From contig JARGXX010000012.1 of the NCBI GenBank assembly GCA_030374765.1, forward strand, positions 615,199-679,198: a stretch of 64,000 nt of DNA, in the 5' to 3' direction. The position numbers and the translations under genes are program-made. The notes under the pieces are model-generated. The model saw only the letters and a program-made list of their open reading frames with translations. It did not search any database and was not told the DNA's origin. This document shows positions 1 to 12,107 of this stretch, in pieces. Source of the DNA: Agarophyton chilense (taxonomy: Eukaryota > Rhodophyta > Florideophyceae > Gracilariales > Gracilariaceae). Each line of letters begins with the position of its first letter. The first letter of the stretch is position 1.

Positions 1-857
1 TACTTGGGCTCTTTTTTCCTTTATATCCAAGAAGACTTGTTCCTATTTCTTGAATGGGAACTACGATGATCATCATAACAAGCGTTGTAATTGGACATGC
101 CTGATGAATCAAAATTGTCATAACTGGATTCCGCAGCCTCCGCATTTGACGAATTATCACTGGTCTCCGGTTTGTACTGTCTGTTCTTGCGTCTCTTTGA
201 TTTTGGTTTCAATTCCTTCGAACGATCTTCCCTCAAAGTGGTTTCATCCTCCTCCATGACGACTGGGGTAGCAGCAGTCTGCTCATTTATCACCGCCTTC
301 AGGCGTTCCAGACGAGGGTTAACTCGAGTGAGGACTTCCTCCACGTCAACGATCAGGCCCGAGAAAGCCTCAGGAGCGATACTGTGCCTTTCAATTAATT
401 GGTTGAAGTCTTCTCTCAATGTTTTCAAAAACAAGGACATTTGTTCCTTCTCTCCTCGACTTGTGGGTAGAACTTGCTCTTTACGAAGGTGCCCGATGTC
501 TTTGGTAATGACCATCATTTGGGATCCTAATCCAATGATCTGCACACGGTAGGCGTGTGACTCAGATCGGAGACGAAGCACCTCAGCGGGTTAATCATAT
601 TCCTCAACAAAAGTCGTGGTCTGTTAAGCACTAGGTTCATCAGTGGCCATAGGTGCATCCGTTGGAGGCGCGATCGCCAATGCCACGGGTGCAGGGACAT
701 CCGAAGGATCTCGTCTATCAGTCCCAGAGCGAGAGCGATTCATTGCCTGTCGGTACAGTCGAGCTCTTGCTTCGGTAGATGAGGCGAGCCTCAGTCTTGG
801 GCGTGAGCCAAACGGACTCGAGGCGCCAGTACTAAACTGGCTTTTAGTTTGCCGCAT
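1..857 (-). pseudogene. gag: Ty3/gypsy gag N-terminal part (left arm copy)
   Basis: Left-arm copy of the gag at 38502-39416. The reading frame starts at the ATG ending at 857 and meets a TAA shared with the right arm. A second stop, unique to this copy, follows at the start of the main block; the frame then stays open to base 21. The protein is hydrophilic, with a helical middle part rich in L, E and R and a lysine/arginine-rich tail. It lies just downstream of an LTR and primer-binding site, which is where gag belongs. About 10 of 186 residues differ from the other arm. It is a decayed retrotransposon gene and I see no capsid core in this part. Confidence 0.6.
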
Positions 858-931
858 TCCGAAGAAATCCAAGATTCGGAGTCGAAGTAGTTATGGTTTT
901 CAATATCCGTTCTTCTGAGTCGGGAGACCAC

Positions 932-1539
932 TTGTATTCTTCTCTCTCACGGAGGGAGCAGACACCTGGGACAGCGCTAAGACCGCCAACTTGGTTGCTT
1001 GCGGCGAAAGTAAAAGAGAGTAATAGAGCAACACCACTAGCGAGCTAGAAGATGGGGGTTGTAAAAACCCACTCGCTAATGAGTGTGTTTGATAGACTAC
1101 GGTCGTGGTTGAATGGACAAAAACTTGTTGTAGCTTGTCCAGATCACCGGTGAGGGATTCTGAACAGGAAGCAAGTCAATTGTGAACCCGTTTTTGTCTC
1201 TTTTACTTTGGGGTTGGGGCTCACCTCTGTACCATATGTACTGGGCACAGAGGTGAGGGTAAAAAGTTAATGTCTAGATACAAAACTTGGTTAGCCAATT
1301 AGTCCCTTTACAGTATGGAGTAATCGGCTTTAACGAGATTCTGTCTACTAAGGGTAGACTTTCCGTCCACGTTGTTCTCCACTACATATGCCGTTGCAAG
1401 CCAACTCGCACATGAAACATTCAACCTCCGCGGTACGTCGTTCATAACTCAATCCATGCCGTCACAGCCTTCTATGAGTATCATCGTAATTACATGGAAA
1501 AAGGATGCATTAGGCTATCCAAATGCGTAGAATAGTACA
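932..1539 (-). repeat. LTR of Ty3/gypsy element (left arm)
   Basis: 608 bp on the - strand. It begins TGTACTATTCTAC, close to the TGTAGTATTCTAC start of the related LTRs at 37820 and 7722, and ends at a degenerate ATACAA. A 16-base candidate primer-binding site (915-930) and gag follow directly. It mirrors the LTR at 37820-38427. Confidence 0.75.
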
Positions 1540-2030
1540 CCTTTCAATAGAAATCAGAGCTCTAGCGCAAAATTAGAGCTAAAGAATGATCCGGTTTTAG
1601 GATCTGCACACCTATAATCAGCGTCCAGCATTATATAGCCCTGAACGCCAAAATTAACTCAGAATCACTGTTCTCGAATTAAAAAACCCATCGCCGAGAG
1701 CAGCTCTTCCACTACTCACCTTAGCGCCAATCTCCACCACCTCAACGCTTGACATGACTTCTTACGCAACGCAAAGCCAAAGAAGTAATTTTTAGCCCGC
1801 CTTCGTTTCAGCCCAACCCGCTATCGGCCTCCTATCCTACTATTCGTTTGCATTTGTCACCCGATAGAGACAGTTTTTCACCACACCTCTGTCCGTCGCT
1901 CCCACCTCCTTTCTATGGCCTTCAATGAAACCCAACAATACCCTTATATCTGACTGCCGTCGATAACTCATTGTGACAATCCTGTCTGCTCCTATGCTGT
2001 TCAATCGCATGAGTTTCTCGTGGCGCTTCA
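1540..2030. other. No gene seen
   Basis: Upstream flank of the gypsy LTR. Open frames here are short and on both strands, and no motif is recognised. The mirror stretch is about 37320-37819. Confidence 0.5.
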
Positions 2031-2039
2031 GCCATGCGG

Positions 2040-2406
2040 TCTCCACTTGCTCCTGCAACAGGCGTTTCCGTTCTGGCTACTGGTGCTGCCATATCTACAA
2101 CCAATACTTTAGATGCCTAAACTGCGATCATGACGTTAGTGACTGCCACTCTGAGAGGACTTGGCAATTTTTGCAAATATGCGCTCTCGTCAAGATGGCA
2201 ATTCTTATCACCAGAAAGTGCCTGGGGACTCCAGGTGCTTGAAAGAAGACGAAATCCAAATAAGATTGCGCATCAAGCGTATTGTGATGGAGGTTGTGGA
2301 AGACGACGAAACTTCTGCAGACGACGACGAATTCATGAAAGCATTTAAAGAATTAGTATCGAACTTTAATAGTGATGATCAAGAAGAGCCAGACGAAGAC
2401 CCGTAG
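2040..2406 (+). pseudogene. Gag-like zinc-knuckle fragment (left arm)
   Basis: A reading frame contains RCLNCDHDVSDC at about 2111-2146. This resembles a retroelement CCHC knuckle but has a loop three residues too short, giving C-x2-C-x-H-x4-C. A frame change just after it leads into an open frame 2161-2406 that encodes a charged tail ending in an acidic stretch. The tail from about 2285 onward differs strongly from the right-arm copy while the sequence just before it is identical. It is probably a gag remnant of another retroelement; no matching reverse transcriptase is seen nearby. Confidence 0.45.
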
Positions 2407-2887
2407 CCCTCTAAGAAGTGTGGAAAATAGCATCTCGATTTGGGAAACACTCAAGACTGTCCAACAGGAAGCACCATGCTCGAAAATCCAGATAACGACC
2501 ATCCCACCTCTCCAACTTCATCGCAATTAGACCAAGCACAAGTCTCAAAAAGTAGTCCAAGGATTCAGATGTTATGCCTGCTCTACTTACTTTGATAAGG
2601 GCTTAACTCTGTAGCATTTTGTCGGTGGTTTTACAATGGTATTGTGGTGTGTCTTTTTCAAACTTATTCGTTTTTAACAGTAATTACCGCTTGTGCATAG
2701 ATCAAATTTCTCTTTCTGCGATATCAAGAAATCCCGCCGATCGTAATTTGCTCCTTGGGTTTTGGGTGACATGAAACAGTTGCTCTATTTTTTGTGTGCG
2801 GAGGAGGGAATCTTGATAGTTTTACCAAAGGAAAACTGTTGAATCTACAAAGTGATGGCAGTGGCGTGACTTGTGTTGTACAAGGGT
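2407..2887. other. No gene seen
   Basis: About 480 bp with only short open frames and no motif. The mirror stretch is about 36472-36952. Confidence 0.5.
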
Positions 2888-3169
2888 ATGATAAGTACAT
2901 ATTCGGAACCATACGAAAGCTTTGAATCGAAAAAATCAGGGGTATGGGGTCTTGAGAAGGCCTCTTTCTCTGGCACTATTGACGGAGCTCGAGACTCCGC
3001 TCTGGGACGGGTTCGTGGTGCAAGAACAGCAGCACATCGAAAAGGGCGGTTTAGGACATTTACCAACTCGGCCGACGGTAAAGTCTTGTTCGCTGGAGCC
3101 GCCTCTAAGAACTTCTGGGTCTATCATGTTTCGAAAGAGAAGAAGCCGCCACTATTCAACCCCAAATAG
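2888..3169 (+). CDS. Short unrecognised open frame (left arm)
   Basis: A 93-codon frame opening at ATG 2888 that stays open in both arms (mirror 36190-36471) with three or so residue changes. The C-terminal part contains the run DGKVLFAGAASKNFWVYHV, which looks like one beta-propeller-type strand, but one strand is not enough to assign a family. An overlapping frame on the same strand is also open, so this may be chance or a fragment of a broken gene. Confidence 0.25.
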   Translation: MISTYSEPYESFESKKSGVWGLEKASFSGTIDGARDSALGRVRGARTAAHRKGRFRTFTNSADGKVLFAGAASKNFWVYHVSKEKKPPLFNPK

Positions 3170-3224
3170 GTACCTTTACGGTTTACTAGAGAAGAGAGTC
3201 TCACAGTCAGTTGACATGCGATAA

Positions 3225-3761
3225 ATACTGTGAAAATCGATGTGGAGCAGGCTGAGAATTAAGAGGACGCACAAATTGCTAACCAGCGGTCACTTTCTGG
3301 TCGCCTGTCTGAGCAAAAACGTCTTTCAATTATAATTTTGAAGGAGGAAATCATCCGCTTCGAGATGTATGCTAAGGGCCGTTTATAATCTGCGTGACAC
3401 CTGGAAATATTTTGGGTTAGGGGGAATATGGAGATAAAGTTGCCAGTGAGCTCTTATTTGATCCTACAAATTTGGAAGTAAAAATGAAAGCATAAAATGC
3501 AGCTGAAGAGGGTGATTACGTGACAGTTTTCGCACTGTTTTTAAAATTTAATGAGAGATCCATATTGAACTATGTCGTCGAAAGGGTAGTTGTGGCCTTG
3601 ATTCACGAGCTTGCCCAAGGCGTCTCAGTTTTATAGTTCACCTTGTTCTATTGCCCTTGAGGCGCTTAGATAGCACTCCTACCTACGTGTTCAACATGCG
3701 ATGGGAGATTTATTTGATTCTTGCGAATCGGAGCAGTGTGCATGGGAATGTTCCGAACCCA
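3225..3761. other. No gene seen
   Basis: AT-leaning sequence downstream of the Harbinger-like gene, with no recognisable coding or repeat structure. The mirror stretch is about 35597-36134. Confidence 0.5.
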
Positions 3762-5030
3762 TCAACTGTTAATACGACGCCCTGGATTGCTAGTTAGCTC
3801 GTGGTGCGTCGTCAGAGCTTCAGTCAAGACTGGAAGCCTGAAACGTACCCGAAAGATCTTAATGAGTTTATCTAGCTTAACAGAAGGAACGGACGCTCCA
3901 GATTGAACTGTTTCTGTATGTTCAGTAATACAAAGCGATGAAGTCTCCTTACGTGTCCTGTACTTAGCCTTAATATCTTCATCAACGCTATACAGTTTAA
4001 TGAGAAACAACAAAAGTTCTCTGTCCTCCCTTTCCTCTATAAAGAAATTGTATAATATCATACACATGCACACAGTCTGTGCCCATTTCGAAACCTTGTA
4101 CTTTAGCATCATCTTCAATATTTGCCATTTCTGTCGCAGAACCCCGAAAGCTTGCGCCACCTGCATCCATACTGACGATAAAAAAAATTGTAACCATCTT
4201 CGTACCTCGTTCGCTTCTGAGACGCGAGAAGGGAGTAATAAGACTTCCAGTGCAAATATACGCGTCATCACCAACAATGAAAAAGTAGACTGGTAGCCCC
4301 AAACCCTTAAATACGCATATGCCAAGGCACCATTTGTTAAACCGACGCATTGAGCTGAAAAGAAGAGAAAGCGGTGCTCCGAATCAACTAATGTCTGAAC
4401 TGAAAGTACATACAAACCTTTTCGGCACCAATACTTCGCCGTGTTATTCGGAGGGTTGATCTGAACCAAAATTCTATCGATCGCTCCAACACAACCAGTA
4501 AAATTGCTTAGAACCCCAGGTGACGTTTTGAAGCCACAGGACATCTTATGAAGATCTTCAAAATTCAAAGGAATACCAGAAAGATCCAACTCTATTTCAT
4601 AAGCTGAACAAGTTTCGTCAAATATGTTGTACAAATTTGATTTATGTGCACGAAATAGTTGGTAGATATCAGACACATCTTTTCCTGCTATAATACGGAG
4701 CGTTTTTGCCAGCGATGGTTTAACTTAAACTGTGAGACGACCAGATCTTGTTCTCAAGTCCACCTTTTTTGAAAGATATGGCACTATGCGTGCAACGAAG
4801 AGGTGGAAACATCGGCCGGATATCCGATATATCTTTCTAAAAGAGGAATCGCTAAGGTTTCCTGTAACATACTCGAAGGTTATATTTCTCTTCACGATAA
4901 CTGGTGACGTTGAGGATTTGGTGGACGCCTTCTGAGACTTTATTTCAATTGCATGTATTTGCACGCATGCTCCTACTACTGTAGATCGAGATCTGCCACT
5001 TGAAATTGCTGGAAGAATGAAGGGATGCAT
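3762..5030 (-). pseudogene. PIF/Harbinger-like (HARBI1/DDE_Tnp_4) transposase remnant, left arm
   Basis: Starts at ATG 5030. The N-terminal part has the FRKIYRISGRCFHLFV type helix region typical of HARBI1-like proteins. A TAA at about 4726 interrupts the same frame, which continues through LRIIAGKDVSDIYQLF. The core then shows NFTGCVGAIDR (first catalytic Asp), KYWCRKGLYVLSVQ and, in a shifted frame, FIVGDDAY (second catalytic Asp). So one in-frame stop and at least one frameshift inactivate it. The stop is shared with the right arm and therefore predates the duplication. The family is known to cut and paste with DNA-binding partner proteins; no partner gene is recognised here. Confidence 0.8.
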
Positions 5031-7015
5031 TCTTACGCTACGGTCGCCACACTGTTTGATGTGTCAGTGCAAGCAAGTATATCACGTGTGAAATCGATCG
5101 CCCGTGGTCTTGAATGCCTGATCGGGTTGCGATGGGTTGAAAATGTGCTCCAACATGGCATGCATAAATGAAACGTCTTCAACGCTCCAGTAATCGCCCA
5201 TAAAAAGGCTTTTACCACACGCAGATTACATGCAAAAGAACCGGGTGTACGCGAGGTGGATTGGCGGGCATGCATCTGCAAGGGAAAAAATATACGCCAT
5301 TGCAGACTGCATATGCGCACCGTGGGTTCACACGCTGTGCTCGAAGTTGACATAGCGAACGGCGTACCGTTTGCGTCGTGCCACGTCCTGCAATTTCCTA
5401 ACGCCGTTCTTCAGCTGCCGCCCGATTTCGACCCCAGTCACATCCCGTTGCACGATCCGCCGTTGCCGCCTTTCGCCATCGTTCTGCATGCCCTGAAATC
5501 AAACGACGCCAGCATCGTCACACACCATATCGTTTAAGCCCTTAAGACTCATCTTTCAATGTATTTGTTCTCAACCATTGCTCATGCGCTCTTGAAGAAC
5601 GGCCGCCAAACACTCCACGGCTCTACCACACCGGTTTTACAGAAGACGTTCAAACACTACTGCCAGAAATCTACTACGGCACCGTAACCTTATTTCTTAA
5701 ACCACTTCAAATCCATCTTTAAAGCTGTTACCTGTGTGCCAACATCGTCTGTCAATTCTTGGCAAAGCAAAAGCAACAAGCCACCTCTCGTTTCGGTATG
5801 GTAACAGCTACTGCTGGCTACGTTCCATTTGACACGGCTGCATGTCAGAGAAAAGTAGACAACGGACTTTGGGGCGCTGTATACAGCGCTAAACTCGTCG
5901 CCATCCTGTGAACCATGTTTGAGAAAGCCTTCCAGAACGGACTCAATCCACATCCGGTAGATCCACAGCATGTGCGCTTTACAACTCGCATTGGTGCCAT
6001 CTGAGATGCTTTACCCTCCCCAGTATTTGGCTTCAAAGATTGTTTGCACTATTATCGTCCGGTATGATGCCAATTGTTTCGCCTACCAACTCCGTTGCGT
6101 CTGTTGTCCTCGTCATTATCACACGTGCATTATAATTCTTCATTTTCACAAACTGCTGACGCCTTGTTCCTGTGTCCTATTCAAATTCTGCTTCCTCGTG
6201 CAGGTGAAGGCTCGCAAAGTGCTCAAGCACAGATTCATGCTCGCTTGTATTATTACCTCCGCAGATTATCCGTTTTTTGATCACCAATATGGCAACAGTT
6301 TGCCAACACATAAAGACATTGGGTCCTCACCAACTTTGTTACACGTGCCTCGCCATGGAGGAAATTGCGCCTTCCTCGACGAGTTAACGTGCAGAAAAAG
6401 GACACCTGGCTATTTCCAGATTGAGTTTCTGCACTTTATCTCTCACATACGGGACCTCAACAGCAAATTCCACAAGCACCGATGAACCACATAAGAGATC
6501 GCCTTTCCTGTTTGTAACTTCACTACACACACACCAATTTTTCATTACCAAGCTGTAAATCACGGGAGACACGGGTATCCCTAGACGCAAGTTTATCACA
6601 GCCGACCAACGGTTAGATAACAGAGTTAGTTTATATGAAAAGGAAAATAAGAGCTTCATCAGACATAATTATCCACAGGCTGTTGTTCCACCGTAAGAGA
6701 GTTATTTTCTTATTACAGTTCGTTGTGTTTGTGTACGACTGTGAACCAAAGAAAAGTTTTATCTGCCCCTAAATGCGCATTCCAGCCAACACCGTCTCAT
6801 AGATAAAGCTATGTTGCTCTCCCATCTGCACTATTTTGCTGCGATCGATTTTTAGCTTCCTCACCAATTTTCTAATATCTTCTACGGGCATTGGGTTTCC
6901 GCCGATTTCACCTGATGGGAGGAGAACGCATCCTATAGCCACCGAAGCGTTTTATCAATAGAAATAAACGTTCCAGACCTCCCCTCAAGTGAGGAACAAT
7001 GCACAATCGGTGGCA
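5031..7015. other. Region with conserved but unrecognised open frames
   Basis: Several mid-sized open frames on both strands (5256-5537 +, 5690-5971 -, 6384-6659 -) have matching frames in the other arm (33322-34325). None shows a motif I recognise, and overlapping frames on opposite strands are equally open, so they may only reflect recent duplication. From 6660 to 7015 I see nothing. It could be a degraded multi-exon gene. Confidence 0.35.
5970..6485 (+). CDS. 171-codon open frame, unrecognised (left arm)
   Basis: Opens at ATG 5970 and is identical in amino-acid sequence in the mirror copy (32873-33388, - strand). The N-terminal half is cysteine-rich and hydrophobic (for example RCVCCPRHYHTC); the C-terminal half is polar. 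No family is recognised. Identity between the arms alone does not prove coding because the arms are young. An open frame on the opposite strand overlaps its 3' end. Confidence 0.2.
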   Translation: MCALQLALVPSEMLYPPQYLASKIVCTIIVRYDANCFAYQLRCVCCPRHYHTCIIILHFHKLLTPCSCVLFKFCFLVQVKARKVLKHRFMLACIITSADYPFFDHQYGNSLPTHKDIGSSPTLLHVPRHGGNCAFLDELTCRKRTPGYFQIEFLHFISHIRDLNSKFHKHR

Positions 7016-7400
7016 TTAACACTCATGTTTTAATAAATGGCCTGGAAAGAATTCATCCATTCTTCTGCACAATTCCAGCAAAGTGCCCGAAGTTTCAGGT
7101 ACGTCGTCACCTGTGCGGTCAAGATACTGCAACTGAACGAATTCCAGCACACGACCTATGAGCTCTAGCGTTAGAAACAGGTCGTCGTCACTACAGTCAT
7201 ACCAGTCTTCTGCGCACACAAGTTACGCAACATTTCTTGCAGGAGTCTTCCACACAGTACTGTCAGTACCCGGGGCATTGAGCGGATCGGCATGTACAAG
7301 TTTTTAGCGTGCTTTTTCCGCTTATCGACGACATGTCCAACCAGAAAGTGACGGTGTATGACTCCGTGTTCGTGGTCAAATTTGTGGTCAATACCGTGTA
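7016..7400 (-). pseudogene. Unrecognised gene remnant (left arm)
   Basis: Two consecutive open frames on the - strand join over a one-base frame change near 7215. The upstream part contains a leucine-rich helix (VLTVLCGRLLQE) and the downstream part an acidic stretch (WYDCSDDDLFLTLELIG) followed by further helix-like sequence, ending at 7016. The composition looks like a real helical protein rather than random sequence. The same break is visible in the right arm (31966-32340), where the upstream frame is longer. The family is not recognised. Confidence 0.35.
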
Positions 7401-7721
7401 ATAGCCGTTAATGAGAAGGATGTGGCCAAGGAGGGGTCAACATTGATCGCTTTTCACGACATCTCACTATTTCTCTTGCTCTCCTGTGATTATAATGATG
7501 ACCGGTGAGACGGAATCATTCACCATTTGCGAAAGAGAGGGGTGTTTTGATAAAGTGACGACTAAATTGCAGTGACCAGGCTTGCATTGGTGTAATCTTT
7601 TCGATCAGGCGCGTTGTGCATCGCTAAAATCGCTGTAAGGAAGTTTTGAAACGTTCAGCAAAAAGTCAAAATTGTCGGAGTATTTTGGCCATGGTTTTGA
7701 TTTGTGTAAAATAGTGAACTG

Positions 7722-8387
7722 TGTAGTATTCTACTATGTCGGGGAATCCGATAGGCTGGTTTTTCGCGAAGTCGCGGTTGGAACTCATAAGTGAGTGATA
7801 TCATCAGCATTGTGATATGAAACGGCACACCGCGTAGGATGCCAGGAGGCAGGGTACATTGTTGGAACACGTGGTATCACGAGTGGAGTGGCTTGCAACG
7901 GCGCATGTAGTGGCGATCCACGTGGCTGGTTTTAGTACCGTTTGTAGATGTAAGTCCATTAGGGACCGTACCCATACAGTGGTTTGGCTAAGTGGCTCAC
8001 CACTGGGTATTATTTATGTATTATTTTGGCACTCACCATGACAAACAGTATATAGGGTACCAGAGGTCAGCGCCGACTCCAAGTAAAGGAGACAACATGG
8101 GCATCATGACTATTCTGTTCTTCGCTTAGAATTCCTTAACCGGAGATCCGGACGAGCTATAATAGATGGTCAGCCCCCAACCACTTCACGAGCCGTCTCG
8201 TACCTACGTTCCATCAACGATTTACGGTTGCACTGATCACCCTCGCTGGCGAGTAGTGGCCTTACACCCCACTTCCAGCTCGCTGGTGGTGTAGCTCTAC
8301 CACCCCTTTTCCTTCGCCGCAAGCGACCCATCGGCAGTCTGAACGCTGTCGCAGGTGTCTGCTCTCTCCGTTAGAGGTGATACTACA
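7722..8387 (+). repeat. LTR of second Ty3/gypsy element (left arm)
   Basis: 666 bp beginning TGTAGTATTCTAC and ending GATACTACA, giving the TGTAGTAT/ATACTACA terminal inverted repeat of an LTR. Internal blocks such as CTTGCAACGGCGCATGTA are shared with the LTRs at 37820 and 20286, so this is a diverged member of the same family. A gag homologue follows on the same strand. It mirrors 30971-31636. Confidence 0.8.
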
Positions 8388-8899
8388 AACTGATACCATA
8401 TATCATCGTGGATCGGTTCGAAAAGGTGTGTGTTATTATATGGCTGGGGTTTTTTAATTTTTATAAAGTATCACGGCCACGGGTGCACACGGACACCGTT
8501 ATTTAAACAGACCCTTATAACCCAGTTTAGTGATACCAATTCTCTTTTCAGATGTTTCTTTGAGCTCCTTGGCAAATTGGTCTCGTTTTCTTCTTTCTGA
8601 AAGTTTTAACTTGTATACGGGTGGTATTACCCTCATATCAACCAGAAAGCCCTCGTAAGCCGAGCCCGTGATAAAGTGTAGTCGCGCCTTCAGTTGTGTA
8701 GAACTCTATTTTCTCTCGAAAGTCTAAGGTGTACCTTAAAGGTGTGCCCCAATAACTCGAGACTCCTGCCTAGGGCGTCGAAAAACACCCCGAATCTGTA
8801 CTTTTGAACCCCAGCGGGTGAACTTGCGGAGTGTCAAATTCCCTGGGACAGTAATTAAGGTTTGCGGAAGCGGCTAAGCGGTGTGCACGAAGCTCACAC

Positions 8900-10680
8900 G
8901 TAGATGAGATCAAAATCCTCCGTGGCAGGTGCAGCACCTCCTCGCTGGAGGAAATGGGCGGAATTAAACAATCTATTGAAATGATTTGGTGGACCAGCAG
9001 ATAATACCGAAGGCGTCGAAACCCGATTCAATCGTATAAGTTCCCGTCTCAAGATGTTGGAAGAAACCATTGTAATGGATAAGAAGGTTCCTCACCAACC
9101 GGCTGCTTTCTGTCTTCACGCGAAGCACGAGGAGGTCAGGGACAGTAACCGCCATGAGAGTACGAACAATACCGACTACCTCTTGGATTCATTTGATACA
9201 AGTGACCCCTCTCAGAGCTCTCTGTGGTACAAGGTTTGGAGACCAAACAACAAGAAACGTTCAGTATTTTCCTCCCTGGCGGACAGCATAGTAACGGAGC
9301 CTCTCCAGGAATCTACGACAAACTCGGGGTGTAATCCCAAGACAAATCTGCGCTTCAAACGGGGAAAGTGTTGTGGAAGGAGTCATGCCAATGATATTGG
9401 TGTGAAAAGTGTAACCAACCAAGAGAGTGGAGAAAAGGGGGAAAGAAAAAAGGGGACAAGCAGTAGAGCGAGCAGGGCGTTGAGCATGGAAGAAAAAATA
9501 ACGAAATAGAGAATCAGTACACAGGGGCGAGAATACGTAAGTAATAAATGAACCGACATCTACGGCGGTGGTACTACTCTTTAAGACGCAAGGCGGGTAA
9601 GTCTACCCTGTATAACATGGCACAACCTCCGAAGAGAGTCGTAGCACGCGCAGGCGGAAAATACTTAGAGCCACAAGAACCCGGTTGGGGAAGACTTACT
9701 GAGTGACAAAGCGAGCTTGCCGAGCCACTTTATAGAGTAGATTACTATAGTAAACTTTCTACCTTAAAACAATGCAGATAAAAAATATGTAAAATAACCA
9801 GCAATGCTGCGCCAAATTCCACGTGCACCACGGACCAGGCCTCAAGAGAGGCTGAATTAAAATTCGTCTTAGAAGGACTGGTGCAACCTCAACGGGTTGC
9901 ACCACAGTCTCTCTCCGAGGAATAGGATGATAAAGAGTCGAAGACCTCCAACTGATCGTCTGGGAACGACCCTCGTGGTCACTGCAGACGCCCGTCTCGT
10001 TCACAACGATCTTCAGTCACCAAAGGTGTGATTCTTACCCGAGAGAACTTAAAAAGCACCCAGGCCTGAAGAATCTAAATTATACGAATCGGCAGCATCG
10101 GAAGTTCTTCTCCTATCGATATTATTGAGTGGAGAATTCCTCTTCAAATCGTACACCCCGTGGCACGGGTAGAGTGAAATATTGCATCAAGCAAATGTAG
10201 CCATTACTGAGGAGCCTGAACTTTTCTGGAGAGGACCACTTCTTGGTGTTGGATTTTTTCGCACGCGTTGTGGCTGAAGAAAATATACTCGGAATGAATG
10301 AAGGTCATGCCTATCTTACTCTGACGTACTTTATCCATGACGTCGCCAAGGATCAATAAAAATTTGTAGGACACGATCATCACGTCCTTCTGAGGGAGGA
10401 GTTAGCTCTTGGATGGAAGTGGTACAGTATCTCCTGAGGTCTCACGCGACTAACCACTCGATTCAATCGGCTATTCTTGCTCTTTGTGATACCAGCCAGA
10501 TGTTGGGATAAAAGAAATCCGAGTTATCGGTACGCCTCACTAATGCTTTCCATACGCGTGGATATGCTTACTCTACAGAAGAACTCGCATCACCTACATT
10601 GACGGGTTAGACCCAGCCATCAACGACCCTACTAATCCAATGCTACTGGTTTCTCAGGGGTTTGAGAACCCACACTAGAC
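8900..10680 (+). pseudogene. gag: Ty3/gypsy gag remnant (left arm)
   Basis: Downstream of the LTR at 7722. The frame around 9010-9509 is homologous to the gag middle part near 39045 (ISSRLKMLEE against VNPRLERLEA). Around 10390-10500 a capsid-like piece reads GGVSSWMEVVQYLL, matching GGVTSWPEALCYLM of the gag at 58630. Near 10600 YIDGLDPAIND matches FIDVLDPNIKS. Many stops and frame changes lie between these blocks, and no pol follows, so it is a truncated, dead element. The mirror copy is about 28680-30460 on the - strand. Confidence 0.6.
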
Positions 10681-12107
10681 GGAAGAGTCCAAAAAAACTG
10701 ATATAGAGAGTCGTTTCTACGTTTGAGGCGTCCCCATCACCGAGGTATAATGTCTTGCTTTTCGAGAGTTCCTGAAACCAATTAGCTGTATAGAAGTGTA
10801 GTTCATCTCAACATCTCGTTCAAACCGTAAAGTTTGGACTAAAAAAAAAATTCTACACCAGAGAAGACCAATATTTCGTACAAACACCTCGACTGCCTAC
10901 TATCGCCTTGTCTCCAAGAGAGCGTGATTACTAGACCGTAGAAGGTAAATATAATAAAATTTGATGGTAAAAAGGCAGCGTGAAAATCCAAACAGGCAAA
11001 CGACGAGTAGCTGGCCTAAATCATGTAAAACATCGGCCATATGCTTCGATGTGCAGTGAAAAATATATAGTAGTGGGAAAACATCTGACCAAAAAATGTA
11101 GTTGTAGCCAAAGTAGATCCCGCCTTCATCACACAAATTTGATGGAAATTAAGTTCCCTACATGAAATATGTCGCACTCTATAGATTACACAGGGGATGT
11201 CGGCAGGGCACGGTCTCTGACCTAGTTTCCACATTTTGAGCAGCACTATCTACAGTTCCAAGTAGCCACTCTACTACTGTTTTAAATTATGAAACTACTA
11301 TATTCAGAACTACGGACCTAGAAGGTATATTTCAACACCAAGCGTGTCCGACAGCGCCTCAAAGATAAACCGTCTAACGTTTCGTGACCTACTGATTATC
11401 CGAATCCTAAAGCGGCATTTTTTAAGAAAAATAATCCTACAACTATACAAGAGTCTCAAAGGTTTTTAATTCTATCAATATAAAGATCAGAAGTATTTTT
11501 TTTCATACTATCGGAGCGTTAGAGGTTTGATTTTTGACGATACTTTTAAAGCAGCTCTATCTTTAGTTTTTTAATTTTTTCTTGGAAATAAAAAATAATC
11601 ATGCACTGTTTTTTTGAATACTAAAATGTTTTGTAAATATTGAACTTTGTTGTTCAAAAACTAAAATTTCTTTAAACAAACATGATGAGGCCAAAAACTA
11701 CTCCGTTCTTTTCAGCTACTTAGTGTTGCTGAAAACAAGAAACAATTTACAGGTTGCTGGAGTTTAGATGCTGAAGTCATTTGCGGTTGTGGTACTTCGA
11801 ATGCATGGAAGATGGACTCTCGTTGACAGTCTAGAAAACAGTTTACTTTTTGAACTGAATCAAAACATGAGAACTGGACCATAAATTTTTCGTACCTGAT
11901 GGGATTTTGATATAACCAACATCAAACCAACGATTGAAAAATTCTATGTTTTTCTGGGTATTGTGGACCAACATCAATTAAATTAAACTTTTTGAGGGAC
12001 GAGGTGAGATGAGGCGTGTGAAAAGGGTTTACGGCCGTACCACTCTTCATAGCACATGAGAACGTTTTCTGAAAGTATAAGGATGTACAGGATGTGCCCT
12101 CAATGAC
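10681..12107. other. AT-rich stretch, no gene recognised
   Basis: Contains short open frames at 10900-11250 that I cannot assign and a strongly AT-rich part at about 11460-11660 with T and A runs. No repeat family is recognised. The mirror stretch is about 27245-28679. Confidence 0.5.

Noticed and set aside
8409-8426. Primer-binding site or Pol III B-box after the LTR at 7722
   Set aside because: GGTTCGAA occurs there, but the TGG is about 20 bases from the LTR end and the B-box consensus is not completed.
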